Source: Ceratodon purpureus (lineage: Eukaryota > Streptophyta > Bryopsida > Pseudoditrichales > Ditrichaceae). Taken from it: a stretch of DNA of 64,000 nt. Where the stretch lies: NCBI GenBank assembly GCA_014871385.1, contig CM026426.1, positions 2,057,852-2,121,851 on the forward strand, given 5' to 3'. Each line of letters starts with the position of its first letter. The first letter of the stretch is position 1. Below the pieces are notes generated by a model. That model ran no database searches. It had not been told where the DNA came from and was given only the letters and a program-made list of their open reading frames with translations. A program made the position numbers and the translations under genes. Shown here in pieces: positions 24,694 to 36,000 of this stretch.

Positions 24694-27265
24694 CTGCATT
24701 ACAGAATCAAATTAATAACAATGACTACTAGATTAGAGCGTAATACAATATACTTCTACATTGCATTCAAAATGAAATCTTAGCAGAAATCAAATGAATG
24801 CGACCTGAACATGAAGGAGAGACAGAACATGAATACAAAAGTAAAATATACTTTAAATCATGTCTAGTTTAAAATTGCTTTAAAAATAATTTGAATTCCT
24901 CATTAAGATTAATCGCCATTTCTTGGACTCTGAAGCACTATGACTTTGCACACAATGTACTAATACTTTCTTTCAGATTCTAAGAGGAAATCCTAGATTA
25001 TAGGAACTAGTAAACCAACGCTGCGTTATGCAGGTGGCATTTCATTTTCGCCCAAACAACCATAATATTGATGTGAGATATAAAAATACCTTAGAAACTA
25101 ATGATAAATACGAAGCTTTTAATGATCAATACTGTTCACAGTAGGAGACCATATTGCTCGAAATACATTGGACAAGGCATTGTAAAAACGTACTTGACGC
25201 TCAGCCTGGAGCAACGCAGGCTCCTCTCTAGTAACCTTGCCCACTTCACTGCCTGAATAGAGCACATCCTCAATTAGTACTTCTCCAGTTTCACATTGCT
25301 CCCTAACACTACCCCTAGGAGAAACGCATGCTTCAAAAAGCTTAACACTCCATATCAAAGGATCGAAGAGGTTGTACTGCACTTACGTTCGTTGCAAAGG
25401 CAAGAGGTGCCTCATCCCTTAGACAGCACTTCAGAGCGATCAGCACTCCCTGCGAGGTACTCTAGAAAATATGTGCATTCAGAATTTGGAGGCATTGATC
25501 AATTCAATGAGAAAATAAAGCAGGTTCGACATGGGAGCTACGGTTCCTAAATCCGAGAATAACTATGTAATTCTAGCAGTACGCATTCCGTTAGTCAAAG
25601 TTTTAGATTACAACAACAATTTGAAGTACCTTATTCTTCGTGGCTTTACTCCTTTCATCACTTGAATATGCATGCTTTTTTGATAGACTATGTCCATCTG
25701 CCAATTAACAGTGAGACATATGTTGCACAGATATATCGGCAGAGCAATAGAAGAATTAAATGGTAGCTTTGCCTTTGCTGGTGAGGGACTGAATAAGTTG
25801 CTGTTTCGGGAAGACAAACTCTCTCTTGAAAACAAGATCCAGTTGTTGTAGTTCTGGTTTTTAATTAACACACATGAAGGTGCACATGGTCAGAGGCAAG
25901 GACCAGAACGAGACCAGAAACTCGGAGACAACATGCTGTTTGAGAAGATAGTTTACAGATATGACATTTTGGCTTGTTAACTTACTCGTCAAAACTTGAG
26001 AAGCAGGTCCAGACTCAACAAACAAATGACATTGAGGGCACTGAAAGCTTGAAAGTAACTTCAATCAGTCAAATAACGATTAAAGCATACAAAATCTTTA
26101 CTCACAATTCACAAAAATCTGTACATATTCATTTAGCATACCCATTTAATTCCTTGGCATTCATGGTAGCTACTGCACATTCCGCCACAGCCAAGTGCAT
26201 AGACAGCACACCTAGCTCTTCAGCACCATAAGAACACTATCACTGAGAGGGGAACCCTAAAGCCTGCTCTCATAAATAGAACTACAATCTCAAAAATGAA
26301 GCTCTAAAAACCTCAGAAGGAGAATCAAGGTCTCTACTTCATGCCACAAGAGCAAGACAACATCCTTCTCTGCAAATGTTCCCGAAATAAAACATCACAA
26401 GAAGACGAAATGGTCACAAGTAAACTTACCTTCTTCAAGCGTGAACAGGAAAAAAAAAAAACAGAGAATCCACAAAGGAATATCGTCCTCGGCATTCACG
26501 CACTCCTTCACCCAACTATGTCCTTCAACATGTCAACGAACTCCTCCTATATTCTGGAAGTTCTAATAACAAGCCCTAAACCCTAAAACAACTATCCACC
26601 CTCCAGCCATCGCCGCATTTAACCCATAACCCTCCACATTGTATCACTAAAAACGTACTCCACCATTAGAAAGACAAACATGTGTTCGATTTGGCAGGAC
26701 AAGTAATGCAGAGCAGCACAAACTGATCGCGTCTCCACAAGATGTGCACTGAACGAAGGAGAGATAACCCTGTAGACGACGAAGATATATGTAAATAGGA
26801 CAGAGTCTTCCTAAACATTCACACCCCAGCCCCGACCCAGGCCAGGCTGGCATCCCTAAACCCTAAATTAACATTCCAAACTAATTTAGCCGTAACAGAA
26901 TTTAATCCTTCAAAGCCCACCGCAACATGTAACATCTCACCTGCTTGGCATTACAGACACAATTGGAGTATTCGGCTCTGCACAACAAGTCGCCAATCGC
27001 AGGACAAGATCGTGTAGTATCCCCGGGACGAGAACAACACAGAGGTCAATGCTAACATTGTAGATGACGAAACCAGCTCCAACTCCATCGATGTAGACGA
27101 CGAAGCCAGCTGTAACTCCAACGGTGAAGTAGATGACATCCATAAACCCAGCTCCCGAGACCAAGGCCAGGCTGTCAGATCTCGCGGGTGACCCGTCGTT
27201 GTGTGAAGGGTTGACCAAGACCCTTCCCCGGAGACTTTTCTCCGGGCAGGGGGTATCAGCCCGCC
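24694..27265. other. Leader between Ulp1 gene b and the right TIR of MULE A
   Basis: 2.6 kb without a clear gene. One minus-strand segment (about 25379-25194) is open between an AG acceptor and a GT donor and reads like an exon (YNLFDPLIWSVKLFEACV), but its phase does not match the first known exon of gene b. It could be an upstream exon or a captured host fragment. Telo-box strings (CCCTAAACCCTAAA) occur near 26577 and 26857, as in promoters of the other element genes. Near 27054-27130 a ~33-36-bp unit encoding nothing obvious is repeated about twice. Confidence 0.4.
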
Positions 27266-27309
27266 TTTCGTCAAATTGGGAGTTTGTGGGGGGGTCGCTA
27301 ACGTCCTCC
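27266..27309 (-). repeat. Right terminal inverted repeat of MULE A
   Basis: Read inward from 27309 on the minus strand, this gives ACCCCCCC, AACTCCCAATTT and CGAAA at the same distances as in the left end, followed by a GC hairpin (CCCGGAG..CTCCGGG). The outermost 13-15 bases have diverged. Confidence 0.75.
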
Positions 27310-27318
27310 CCATATTCA
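27310..27318. repeat. 9-bp target-site duplication, right copy, MULE A
   Basis: CCATATTCA is identical to 7137-7145. The CACTA transposase frame resumes directly after it. Confidence 0.9.
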
Positions 27319-27867
27319 AATGCAGATGTTGATTCCTGTAGCGTTGGGTGGACTTTTAAATACCAAAAATAGCATAGCAATTATGAGATCATGTTGTGTC
27401 TTTGGAAGAATTTGCTTCAAAGGGTGGGATCCAGACAAAGTAGAGAGTCTTTAAGAAGACGTCGCCATTACGATATGCCTTATGAACATTGCTTTTCTAC
27501 CTACATTTTTGACGTTATATCCCATCTACCAATGCATCTTGTTGAAGAAGTAATTATTCTAGGTGAACGGTTTTTGATTAATGTCAAATTTTAACACAAT
27601 TTTTGATGAAACAATGAATGGGAAAGGAAATGGCAAGCAAATGGTCTATTGACACGGCTGGTGGAAAACTGGATTGAACAAAGAATTCACTCTGATATCA
27701 AAGATATGACCGTCTCCAATGAACATGACACTGTGTTACTGTCAAATTTACCAATATAAAATGCAAAAGATACTCCAGAATGAAAGCCCACAGAAACCAT
27801 TGGAAAGGAGAAGATGAAGGGAACACTTGCTTTACGACGTATGACAGTTTGAGAATGTCCCAGATAG

Positions 27868-27911
27868 TGTGAGAATGTGAGAATTGTGCATTAATTAATT
27901 AATACACAAAT
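27868..27911. repeat. Imperfect 42-bp palindrome
   Basis: TGTGAGAATTGTG and its near-perfect complement CACAAATCTCACA flank a TTAATTAATTAA core. It can form a hairpin. It lies in the degraded stretch between the DUF4218 and DUF4216 segments and may be a tiny foldback insertion. Confidence 0.6.
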
Positions 27912-28049
27912 CTCACAGCCTCACAATGCCACGTGGACCCCTTTGAGAGGGTGCTACATGGCAATCAAGAACACTTTTTGGTTTACTTCCCCACCCCACC
28001 CACCCTCTTGTACTTTGAAGGGAGGTGAGGAGGGTCAATCCCTATGGGT

Positions 28050-28290
28050 TAATATAATTCCAGGTGACCCCCCTGAGACCGCCCCCTAAAACCCCTCCTA
28101 AGACCCCCCCCCCTCCTAAGACCCCCCCCCCTCCTAAGACCCCCTTCTAAGACAAGACCCCCCTCGAAGACCCGTCTTAAGACCCCCCCCCCCCCCTCGA
28201 AGACCCGTCTTAAGACCCCCCCCCCTCGAAGACCCTCCCAAGACCCCTGTGAACGTCTTGGTCGCGCCACATACCCCCCCACCTTCCCCC
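28050..28290. repeat. C-rich minisatellite (TCCTAAGACCCCCCC / TCGAAGACCC)
   Basis: Runs of 5-13 cytosines alternate with TCCTAAGA and then TCGAAGACCCGTCTTAAGA units, about ten C-runs in 240 bp. The minus strand is G-run rich and could form G-quadruplexes. The long open frame on that strand is an artefact of the repeat. Confidence 0.85.
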
Positions 28291-28920
28291 ACTCCCAGCC
28301 CCTTCATTAATTATTTAATGCATCAGAAATGGAAGTGAGATTTGGGTAGATAGTGGCATTACTTGTTTTGAAGCTAATCAACATTCCACAGGTTTTGGAA
28401 AGGATTATATGGGTGTACTTTGTGATATATTAGTTCTAGACCATGGCGACTTGAAAACGCTTGTTACTGTGTTCTCTTGCCAATGAAAAAAAGGCAAGAT
28501 AATCATGGAAATAGTAATTATGTCAGGGATGGTGATGGATTTTTGGTAGTGAACTTCAAACACCATGTCTCTAAGGCTGTGAATCCTTTTGTCTTTTCTA
28601 GCTAGTGCACCAAAGTGTTTATTGCCCAGGATGATCTTCATCCAGCTGGTCCAGATTGGAAGGTAGTTATAAGAAAGGAAGCCCAAGCATGGAGGAAGAT
28701 GGAGGAAGACAATGACATTTTTATCACCACAAATTTATCGAGCAGTGGCATTGTTCATTGTAGCGGATTGCGCAACCATCCATATGAACCAGATCTTACC
28801 GGAGCAATTGTGTTAAATGACAGTGAGAATGCTTTGGCTCTCGAGAGTTTTGAGAGTCTAGCCTTGACATCGCAGCGTAAAAGAAGACTTGTTCAAGAAG
28901 AAACGTCTTGGTCATCTTAA

Positions 28921-29480
28921 AAGACCTCGAAGAAACCAATGACTTAGTTAACTAGTGGATTGTTTTCACTAGAATACAATTGAATGATTTTATTTTAAAA
29001 GGTGAATGTGCATAGGAAGATCACTTAGATATGAAATTTTTTAATTCATCTTTCTAGTAGTAAATTATGAAGTGTGTGCAATACATTGAGTGTGCTTTGG
29101 TAAATTGTTTATAAATTTTTCACCTTGACATGTCGGCGAAACGAACTGTTTGAGATAATAACATAAGAGTGTGTGGAGAAAATTATACATATTTAAAAAG
29201 GCTTTAATGTTTTTATTTGTCGGATTATTTTTAGGTACATTTGATTCAGAGCAATTGAGGCCAAAGGACAAACATTGGAACGTCAAGAGTCTTGACATGT
29301 TATTCTACTCCATCAGATGTCAGCCTACATGAAAGTTACTTTGATTAAATTAATTGACTGGAACGAATTAAATATATTAGTATGTCGATTGCTATGTTTT
29401 ACACTCAGTAATGAAGATGTACAGAATCTCAATGTTGATTTCCATATCCATTAGAAACCTGGAATTACTCATTGATCATT
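28921..29480. other. Spacer between the CACTA relic and MULE E
   Basis: AT-rich, with no supported gene. It should contain the outer 3' end of the CACTA element, but no terminal repeat was recognised. Confidence 0.45.
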
Positions 29481-32012
29481 GGAGAACCCTAAATGTCATG
29501 TAAGAAAGGATAACGCAAGATGGAGAGCATGGACCGTGGACGGCTGTGGACCCGCATTTCCCTCCCCGGTAACTGCAACCATCGCGTATCAGTGGACCTG
29601 CATTGTGTGACCTGCATTGAACGTTGCGTTACACTAAATACTGACGGCCTTTGTGACACTACGTTCCACAACTAACCGTGCCCCCAAAAAATGACGTCAC
29701 CCCACGTCATCGTCTCCCTTAGCCTCGTAGAAGCGACTAGGGTTTTCCAAGCGTTAGAGTTCGAGTGTTATTGTCTTTTGTGTCCAGAGGTCTGTATTAC
29801 TCCAAATGTGCATGTAATTGATTTACTTCTAGAAACATGTCTGTTTAGGTTACATTACGTATTCTTGGTTGTTGGACGTCGATTAGTCGGTGATACTGGA
29901 TGGAAACAATTAATGTCACCTACATCCAAGATTGTTTTTGTGAAATATGTCATTAGGTTTCGCAATGATGAGTAGAGAGCAAGGGATTTTAGCTTAGGTC
30001 GACGTCGTTTGGCAGAAGGAGAAGCCCAACGGAGGGCTGGATATGGAGAGCGAGTATGGACTCAAAGATTTCTCATACACTGTGAAGTCGATTTCTAGAG
30101 AACTTCTGCCGAAGCCGAGGAAGAAACCACATCCTCTTGATTGCGTTCTTGAAGGTAATACGCTCGCGCCCACTTGTAAAGCCCGAGCAAAGAGAGTTCA
30201 AAATCCGCAGGGGAGGAAACCCCCTTGCACATTCAAGTCTAAAGGACATGGATGTGGGGTGGATGCTATGGATTGGATGTTGGCAGATCCTACGTCGTTG
30301 CCCAAGAAGCGTCCTAGTAAAAAGTCCAAAGTAGATGGTACCATGGAATATCCATCAGACATTACGAACGACGAAGTTACAACCTCTCAAATTCCGGATC
30401 TGAACGAAGTGCCTTCAATTGAGGAGGCTCACACTAGTTCTGTGCCAATGGTGAAAAGGAAGGGGCCACGGAAGAAGAAAGTCAACATCCTTATTTTCAA
30501 CTCTAGTGTCACATTAGAACAACCGGCTGTCAAAGTTGTAAGAAGAAGGGCTCTGAAGGCGAAAGCACCTTCTGCACTGGCCAAAGCAGCTGGTCCATCC
30601 TATAGAGGTGAGATTGCGGGACCTTCACATTCCGACGTGGGTTCTGTTGTAGATGCACTGAAGCCTGCGAAACATCCTCCAAAGAAGTACGCACCAAGAA
30701 AGAAGAAGGCAACACCCGCTTGCGAACATTAGTGTCACGGGCTTGGCCCAGAGATTTTGCGGCGTCAAGAGCAGGAGGCGGTGAACTCTATCCAACCGGA
30801 ATTCAATGCTAGTTTGCCTCAACCGCAGCCCCCGTCTCTGGTTTCTGTTATAAATGACCATTCATGAGTCACTGATGGGCTTGCACCGCTATTGTCTGCT
30901 TTATGTGACCATGCCGACATTTCATGTTGTGAAGCACGTTCAGCCAGACCCCTGTCATCGGAAACGTTGAAGCCGTCCTTGCACGGGAGGTCATTGACAT
31001 CTCTTACTTGGTGGAATAGGCTCCCGAAAAGTAGCGACGTTAAGGCGTCCGCACATGAGGAAAAAAAAAATGACTCTAAAAAGAAGTAGGGGGTCCATTA
31101 AGCAAGGGTGCCTACCTCAGTTCATAGTGAAGACTCTTCTATACGCGCCGCATGTGTTCGAGATATGCATAATACAAGAGAAGCATGTCAACTAGGACGG
31201 CCTTGTTGTGCACGTTGGTATGAAATGTGGAGATCGTAGTGCTTTCTCAGCAGACTTGTCGCCAAAAATTTGCGCATTTGTAGAGGAATATTTGCGCCGC
31301 AAAGACTCTTCAAATCAAATAATGAAGAAGCACCTTGAACTAATGAAGAAATATCAAGCTGGGGGGAGAGATATAACGCAGGTCCTGTTGCTTACAACCA
31401 AGGACATCCGCAATATTTCTGGGAAACTAGCTCTAGAAACTTACATGTTGCATAAGAATGACACACAAAGTGTAAGAATGTGGGTTGAAAGGAATACGGA
31501 TGAGGTATTTTATTATACTGAGTCCAATAAAGAGAAGCCGATTCCTGTCCCGGGTGAACTGAACGCGACGAACATGCTTTTCACTATTGGAATTCAAATA
31601 TAGAGTGACAGCGCCTGATGATGCTGATGCACGGCCAACGTAGAGGTATTTCCGTTGATGTCACGTTTGGCACAAATGAGAAAAAAGTAACATTACAATA
31701 CAACTTTCTAAATACTTTGAAAGTTATGACACTCTTTGAATTTTTTTGAGGTTTTCAAGATCTGCCTTCAATGTACACTCAATCTGTTGGAATGTACACG
31801 CACCACAGTTCCCCCTCTACACTAAATCATGGTTTTCAATGAGTGACATAATGGTGTACATCTTGCTTTTATATTAATTTTTAAATGTGCCAAAGTCAAC
31901 CTCTCCCCGTGGATGAAAGCTCTGAATGCGAGAATGGTTGCTGAAAAATCTAATTGGAAATGGACAGCTTTTATCGTCGACTACGCACAAGAAGAGATAA
32001 ATGCCATTAAGT
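29481..32012 (+). mobile_element. MULE E: truncated relative of MULE D
   Basis: The left end begins GGAGAACCCTAAATGTCATG, matching the terminus of D (GGAGAACGCTATTTCGCATG) at most positions. Like D's TIR it contains an AAAAAATGACGTCA block (about 29690), so roughly 29481-29745 is a related TIR. The transposase follows, collinear with D's. Homology stops after the 200-nt-type DDE exon at about 32012; no right TIR, protease gene or 129-aa gene is present. A 9-bp candidate target copy (TTGATCATT, 29472-29480) has no partner that I found. Confidence 0.75.
30043..32012 (+). pseudogene. MULE E transposase remnant
   Basis: The segment 30043-30732 reads EYGLKDFSYTVKSI and continues with basic AT-hook-like blocks, about 60-70% identical to the same part of D. 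Reading then passes a stop at 30730-30732 and others up to 31200. At 31208-31603 the conserved block KDIRNISGKLALETYMLHK and VRMWVERN appears, then the first catalytic Asp region (GISVDVTFG, about 31650). MVFNE, with a stop where D has Trp, and the second Asp (FIVDYAQEEINAIK) follow to about 32011. The final exon with the Glu region and SWIM finger is gone. The gene is non-functional. Confidence 0.85.
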
Positions 32013-32092
32013 GAGTTCCTACAAACTATAATTTTAAAATTTCTTTATCTTGATTTATAATAAACTTCTCTGTATAATACTTAGACACTACA

Positions 32093-32190
32093 AGTATCCA
32101 TAACCTCGAACGAGTATCCATAACCTCGAACGAGTATCCATAACCTCGAACGAGTATCCATAACCTCGAACGAGTATCCATAACCTCGAA
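32093..32190. repeat. 20-bp tandem repeat, five copies
   Basis: GAGTATCCATAACCTCGAAC is repeated five times with almost no variation, just beyond the truncation point of MULE E. The homogeneity suggests recent expansion. There are no spacers, so it is not CRISPR-like. Confidence 0.9.
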
Positions 32191-32378
32191 CACAAAACCT
32201 GGAACACAAATCTTACAAGTATTTATAACGTAGAACACAGATGTATTTTCTTTAGATTATCCTTGAGTCCGGAGCGGCAGGACCCATGCTGATAAAACTG
32301 TACAATACCATAGTGGTTACCACCAAGTCTGATCTCTAATGCAGAAAAGTTCCAAGGACCTGATAGCAAGTTGATACC

Positions 32379-32387
32379 GACGATAGC
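32379..32387. repeat. 9-bp target-site duplication, left copy, MULE D
   Basis: GACGATAGC immediately precedes the left TIR. The identical 9-mer follows the right TIR at 47524-47532. Confidence 0.95.
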
Positions 32388-32689
32388 GGAGAACGCTATT
32401 TCGCATGTAGGAAAAGTGGGTCCCGCCGCGCCGTCCGACGTGGCATGCCGCGCTGGCCCCCGCGTTTTCCCACGATCCGACGGTTCCGGTAAGTCGCGAG
32501 TGGAGTAAAATCGCGATGTCACGTAACACTGGACTACCGAGACACGCCGTCGACCGAGACGCCGTGACACTGAACACTGCCCACTTCCGAGACACTAGAA
32601 TCGGAAACCTGACCGCGAACTCAAAAAAACATGACGTCATAATTACGTCACAGTCCCCATCGTCTTCTCCATTCCGATTAGGGCTTCCA
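32388..32689 (+). repeat. Left 302-bp TIR of MULE D
   Basis: Starts GGAGAACGCTATTTCGCATG and matches the inverted right end with about seven or eight mismatches. It contains a GC-rich outer third, a cluster of CGAGACAC/GTGACACT motifs (32526-32595) and an AAAAAAACATGACGTCA block. The motif cluster is a candidate transposase-binding region. Confidence 0.95.
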
Positions 32690-33058
32690 GTGTCTCGTTA
32701 GAGCTTTGTCGTTGTGGGTAGAGGGGGAGTATGTGTGCATTCAGGTATCTCAAAGCACTAGGGACATTAGGGTTTAGTAGTGATTGCGTTAGGAATTATG
32801 ACATGTTGTATCATTGAATTGCATTGTACTCTCCGTGTTGAAGCTGTCGCGTCTCGCCGTTTTGGATTCGACTACATCATTCAACAATTAATGTGCAAAT
32901 CGCTCTGGAATTGACCCCTTTCAAAACGCGCAGGCGCAGAGCTTTGAAGGTTTAGGGGTTTCACTTACGAGCATTTCGCGGCATGGAGGTAATTGGTCTT
33001 GGGTTTTGTTGTCGTCTCTTCGTTGTTTCTTCGTTTTCAAGGCGATTGCGCTCGCGGG

Positions 33059-36000
33059 ATGGACTCGTACTGTACTCACCTGTCTAACATTCGCATTGTC
33101 AGCAGGGGCTCCCTGGAGACACCCATCCACGAGCGCTCTATATTCTGGAGCATTCCAAGGTAATTTTTTTTTCGCATAGAAACTCTGTTTATGTCATTTT
33201 AGAGCTTCGTTAGGGTTTACTGAAATTTCTAGTGTGATCGGGAATGCAATGTTGTTTTCCTCGTACAATGTGTTTAGGGTTTACAGCAACTAATCCAGGA
33301 GCTCCTTACGGTTTAGGATTAGGATCTTAATGTGATTTTACATTAGCCACATTTCTACCACTGCAATCTTGCTCGCACTCTTCTAACTACTAAGCTCGAC
33401 AGGGACGACGTCGAAAGCACCGAGCAGGATTGGTACTACCATCCCGTGCTATGCCCACATAGCTGCGGCGCTTGTATTGGGGTCGTCAATAAGTTTCGTT
33501 TCCTTAGTTTCTTCCCTGCTGGTTGTCCGAAGTGTGGGTCATCTACGCAGGTATACAAGGCCGAAGACATGGAGGAGGAACCGGTGACACTGAGAAGCAA
33601 GATTTATGGGATCTGTTACGAAGTCCAGTACCCAAGTAGAAGGCGTGCTAAAGAGCTCCAGGCCGAGTTTGCAACCGCGGCGAAGGGGAAGGTTAAACCA
33701 GGCGGGACGAGAAAGTATTTTGTTTGCATCCATTGTGGTCGCGACTCTTTTAGTAACAAGATGATGCTCAACCGCCACAGATACGTAGAAGGCAGTGACG
33801 GGGCAAAGCATCCGGATGGTTCCCGTGCGTTACTCTTACCCTACCCTGATTTCAAACGTGGGGAGGGTAACAGGGTTGAGGTGTTGGAGAAGGTTACTGT
33901 AGAGGCACAGAAGAAGACTGCATCGGCTGCTGCGAAGTCCGGGAAGGGAGTGGATGCGACAGTGAAGAAGAATACGATGGAGCAACCGGCTATGGGGGAA
34001 AAGTCTCTCAATGCTGTTGGGGATGGAATTTGTGGACGACGGTTGGAAGGGAACAGCGGCACCGGGTACAAGATTACTCCTGCACCTGATATTATCTGCG
34101 GGAAGGTGTGTGAATCGGATGCAGGGGGAGATGGAGGGGGTGATGGGCATAAGAAGCGGAAGACTACACCAACGGGGGCTGCCCCTCCGTTCCGTAGTTG
34201 CCGTAAATCTGTGTCGAAGGGGTCCCCGGAGCATAGAGTCACGGGGTCAGAGGAAGTTCGGGAGCAGTGTCACGAGGACGTTGATGATACGCGAGACACT
34301 CCGGAGGAAGGAGACCAGGATGTCGTCGAGGGAGGTAAGAGGAAAAGGTCTGTGGCTTTTCGGTTAGAGGCTGTACAGAATCTTGTGCCAGCCCAGAATG
34401 CACCCAAACAGGACATACGGGTGACAGGGAAGGATATTCACAGAGGAGTTGATGCCCGGGTGAAGGGCCTACCAGTTGGGAATTGTGATACTAATGCTCA
34501 ACGTCAACTCTCTCCGAGTGAGGACGAGGCGGTGCTGTCACCTACATTACGGGAGGTTTTGCCGGGGAATGGCAACTCCAAGAAGGCTGACCAGAGTTTT
34601 CATGTCGCCTATCGAGAGCCAGGTGGACAGAGCGGGAAGAAGCAGAAGAAGAGTTCGTACGACGCCGACGCTGAGGTAAGCGATAAGCAACGGGCAATAG
34701 ATACTTTAAGAGATAGATTTACTAAAGTTGTTCAAAGTGTTCTTCGAGGGCCCCATAGTGTGTACTACTCTACAAAATGTAGTGGTTTAGGTTGTAATAG
34801 TGACTGTAGCGCCTGTGATTTGCATCATCCCTTTTGTGACACTGGGGACGGCGTAATAGATAGTGTTACATTGCTGGATCACTGTATAGGGGGGTCAGAT
34901 ACCATACAGTGTCACAGTGACGGTGTAGCGGAGGAGGAGAATGCTGTACCTGATACACCATTTCAGAATGTTCCTGTACGGGATACGGAATGTACTCTAG
35001 AAAGAATCAGCGCGGAACATGTCTGGGTTGGTGATATACAGAGTGTGACGGACATTCAAGAGTACTGGGCAAACGGGAAGGGGTCTAGGGATCCATTTGC
35101 CTTTTTCCCGGAAGCGTTTCAGAGGTTCACTCTACGTGCTAAACTTATGAATGACTTAGAGGAGAAAACCGTGACAAAAATATGTAAGGAAGCCGAATCT
35201 CCACAGCGGATTAGGCCCCCTCCAGTGTGTCCACCGGAACCCCGACGACCTGGTCTGTACTACCTACGGGACATAGGGGGGGATGTGACACTGCCCTGGG
35301 TTTGGGAGTGTCACAGTGGTGACGACTTTCTTGAGAAGTGGGAAAAAGCAGTCAGAGACAAAGAGTTCAGGGAGAAGGTGCCTCACTGTACGAATTGGTG
35401 GAGTCGCAAGAAGGTAAGCTGCACGTATCAGTGACATTGATTTCATTGTTTTTTTAATATGCTTCGAAATAAGACTCCCTAGATATTGATGCACTCTAAT
35501 ATATAGATAAATGGTACAGGGGGACAAGAAGAGTCCACTGGCGAAAGACGTCGTTGAGGAAGTCACGAAAGCCATAGACGCGCTTGTTGAAAGCGTGGAA
35601 GATGGGACTCCATATGCAGATCTCCACGCACTGAAGCTGTACATACAGTGGACGATTGATTATGGCAAATACGAGGAAGCGTTGACGAAGTATAAGGAGG
35701 ACTTGCGTGCGGCTGAGGCGAATCGAGAGGCAGCGGCGGTAACGGAATTCAGATGTACGAACGGGAGACTGTTTGAAGAAGTCCGGTGGGATTGGTCCCC
35801 CATATGGCAGGTATTAGCAGAGGAGGAGGGAATTTTGTCTACTCTCCCGACCCTACCGTGGCGTCACGATGGTGAGAGTCTTGAACCTATACTACGTCTG
35901 TCAGTACAGTAAACATTCGTAGAATATCAGAGTATTTTTTGGCGTGCGTCTTTGACTGAAAATTATATTCTGTGGCTGGAACAGGAGAGGAAGCCGCTCA

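Larger units (their letters stand above)
7146..27309. mobile_element. MULE A: 20.2-kb Mutator-like element with two Ulp1 genes
   Basis: The limits come from the 9-bp direct repeat CCATATTCA on both sides, the restored CACTA reading frame across the empty site, and related inverted termini. In order the element carries: left TIR, transposase (+), 129-aa protein (-), Ulp1 gene a (-), a ~181-bp satellite, Ulp1 gene b (-), a long leader and the right TIR. The TIRs are well diverged and every large gene has stops or frameshifts, so this is an old insertion. The gene order matches MULE D apart from the extra protease gene. Only one duplication pair was found, so I read the whole 20 kb as one element. 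Confidence 0.85.
4440..28920 (+). mobile_element. CACTA transposon relic split by MULE A
   Basis: The 5' and 3' TNP2 halves, plus DUF4218- and DUF4216-like segments, are collinear on the plus strand and interrupted only by the 20-kb MULE at 7146-27309. When the MULE and one copy of its 9-bp target duplication are removed, the reading continues as SHDYHIQMQMLIPVALGGLL, the expected TNP2 sequence. I did not find CACTA terminal repeats, so the outer limits given are those of recognisable coding sequence and are not element ends. Confidence 0.8.
27310..28920 (+). pseudogene. CACTA TNP2 transposase, 3' half, with DUF4218 and DUF4216 segments
   Basis: Reading resumes at the duplicated target as MQMLIPVALGGLL, IAIMRSCCVFGRIC and EDVAITICL, which is the end of the TNP2 catalytic region. 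A DUF4218-like piece (DVISHLPMHLVEEVIILG) follows at about 27490-27560, in another frame, with stops. After a diverged and repeat-rich gap a DUF4216-like segment reads from about 28340 to 28917: CFEANQHSTGFGKDYMGVLCDIL, then PFVFSS, KVFIAQDD and DWKVVIRKEAQAW. These domains follow TNP2 in complete CACTA elements, so this is the downstream half of the relic starting at 4440. It carries several stops and frame changes. Confidence 0.8.

Noticed and set aside
7158-27296. Initial placement of MULE A ends at the ACCCCCCC blocks
   Set aside because: No target duplication flanks those points. Moving the ends outward to 7146 and 27309 reveals the 9-bp duplication and restores the CACTA frame.
28049-28282. 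Gly/Arg-rich minus-strand frame
   Set aside because: Product of the C-rich minisatellite, with no independent coding evidence.
32093-32190. Regular 20-bp repeats resembling a CRISPR array
   Set aside because: Units are contiguous without unique spacers, in a eukaryotic transposon context; simple tandem repeat.
33836-34242. Two long minus-strand frames (about 130 codons each)
   Set aside because: They lie antisense to the well-supported exon of the MULE D protease gene and have Ser/Pro/Phe-rich shadow composition.
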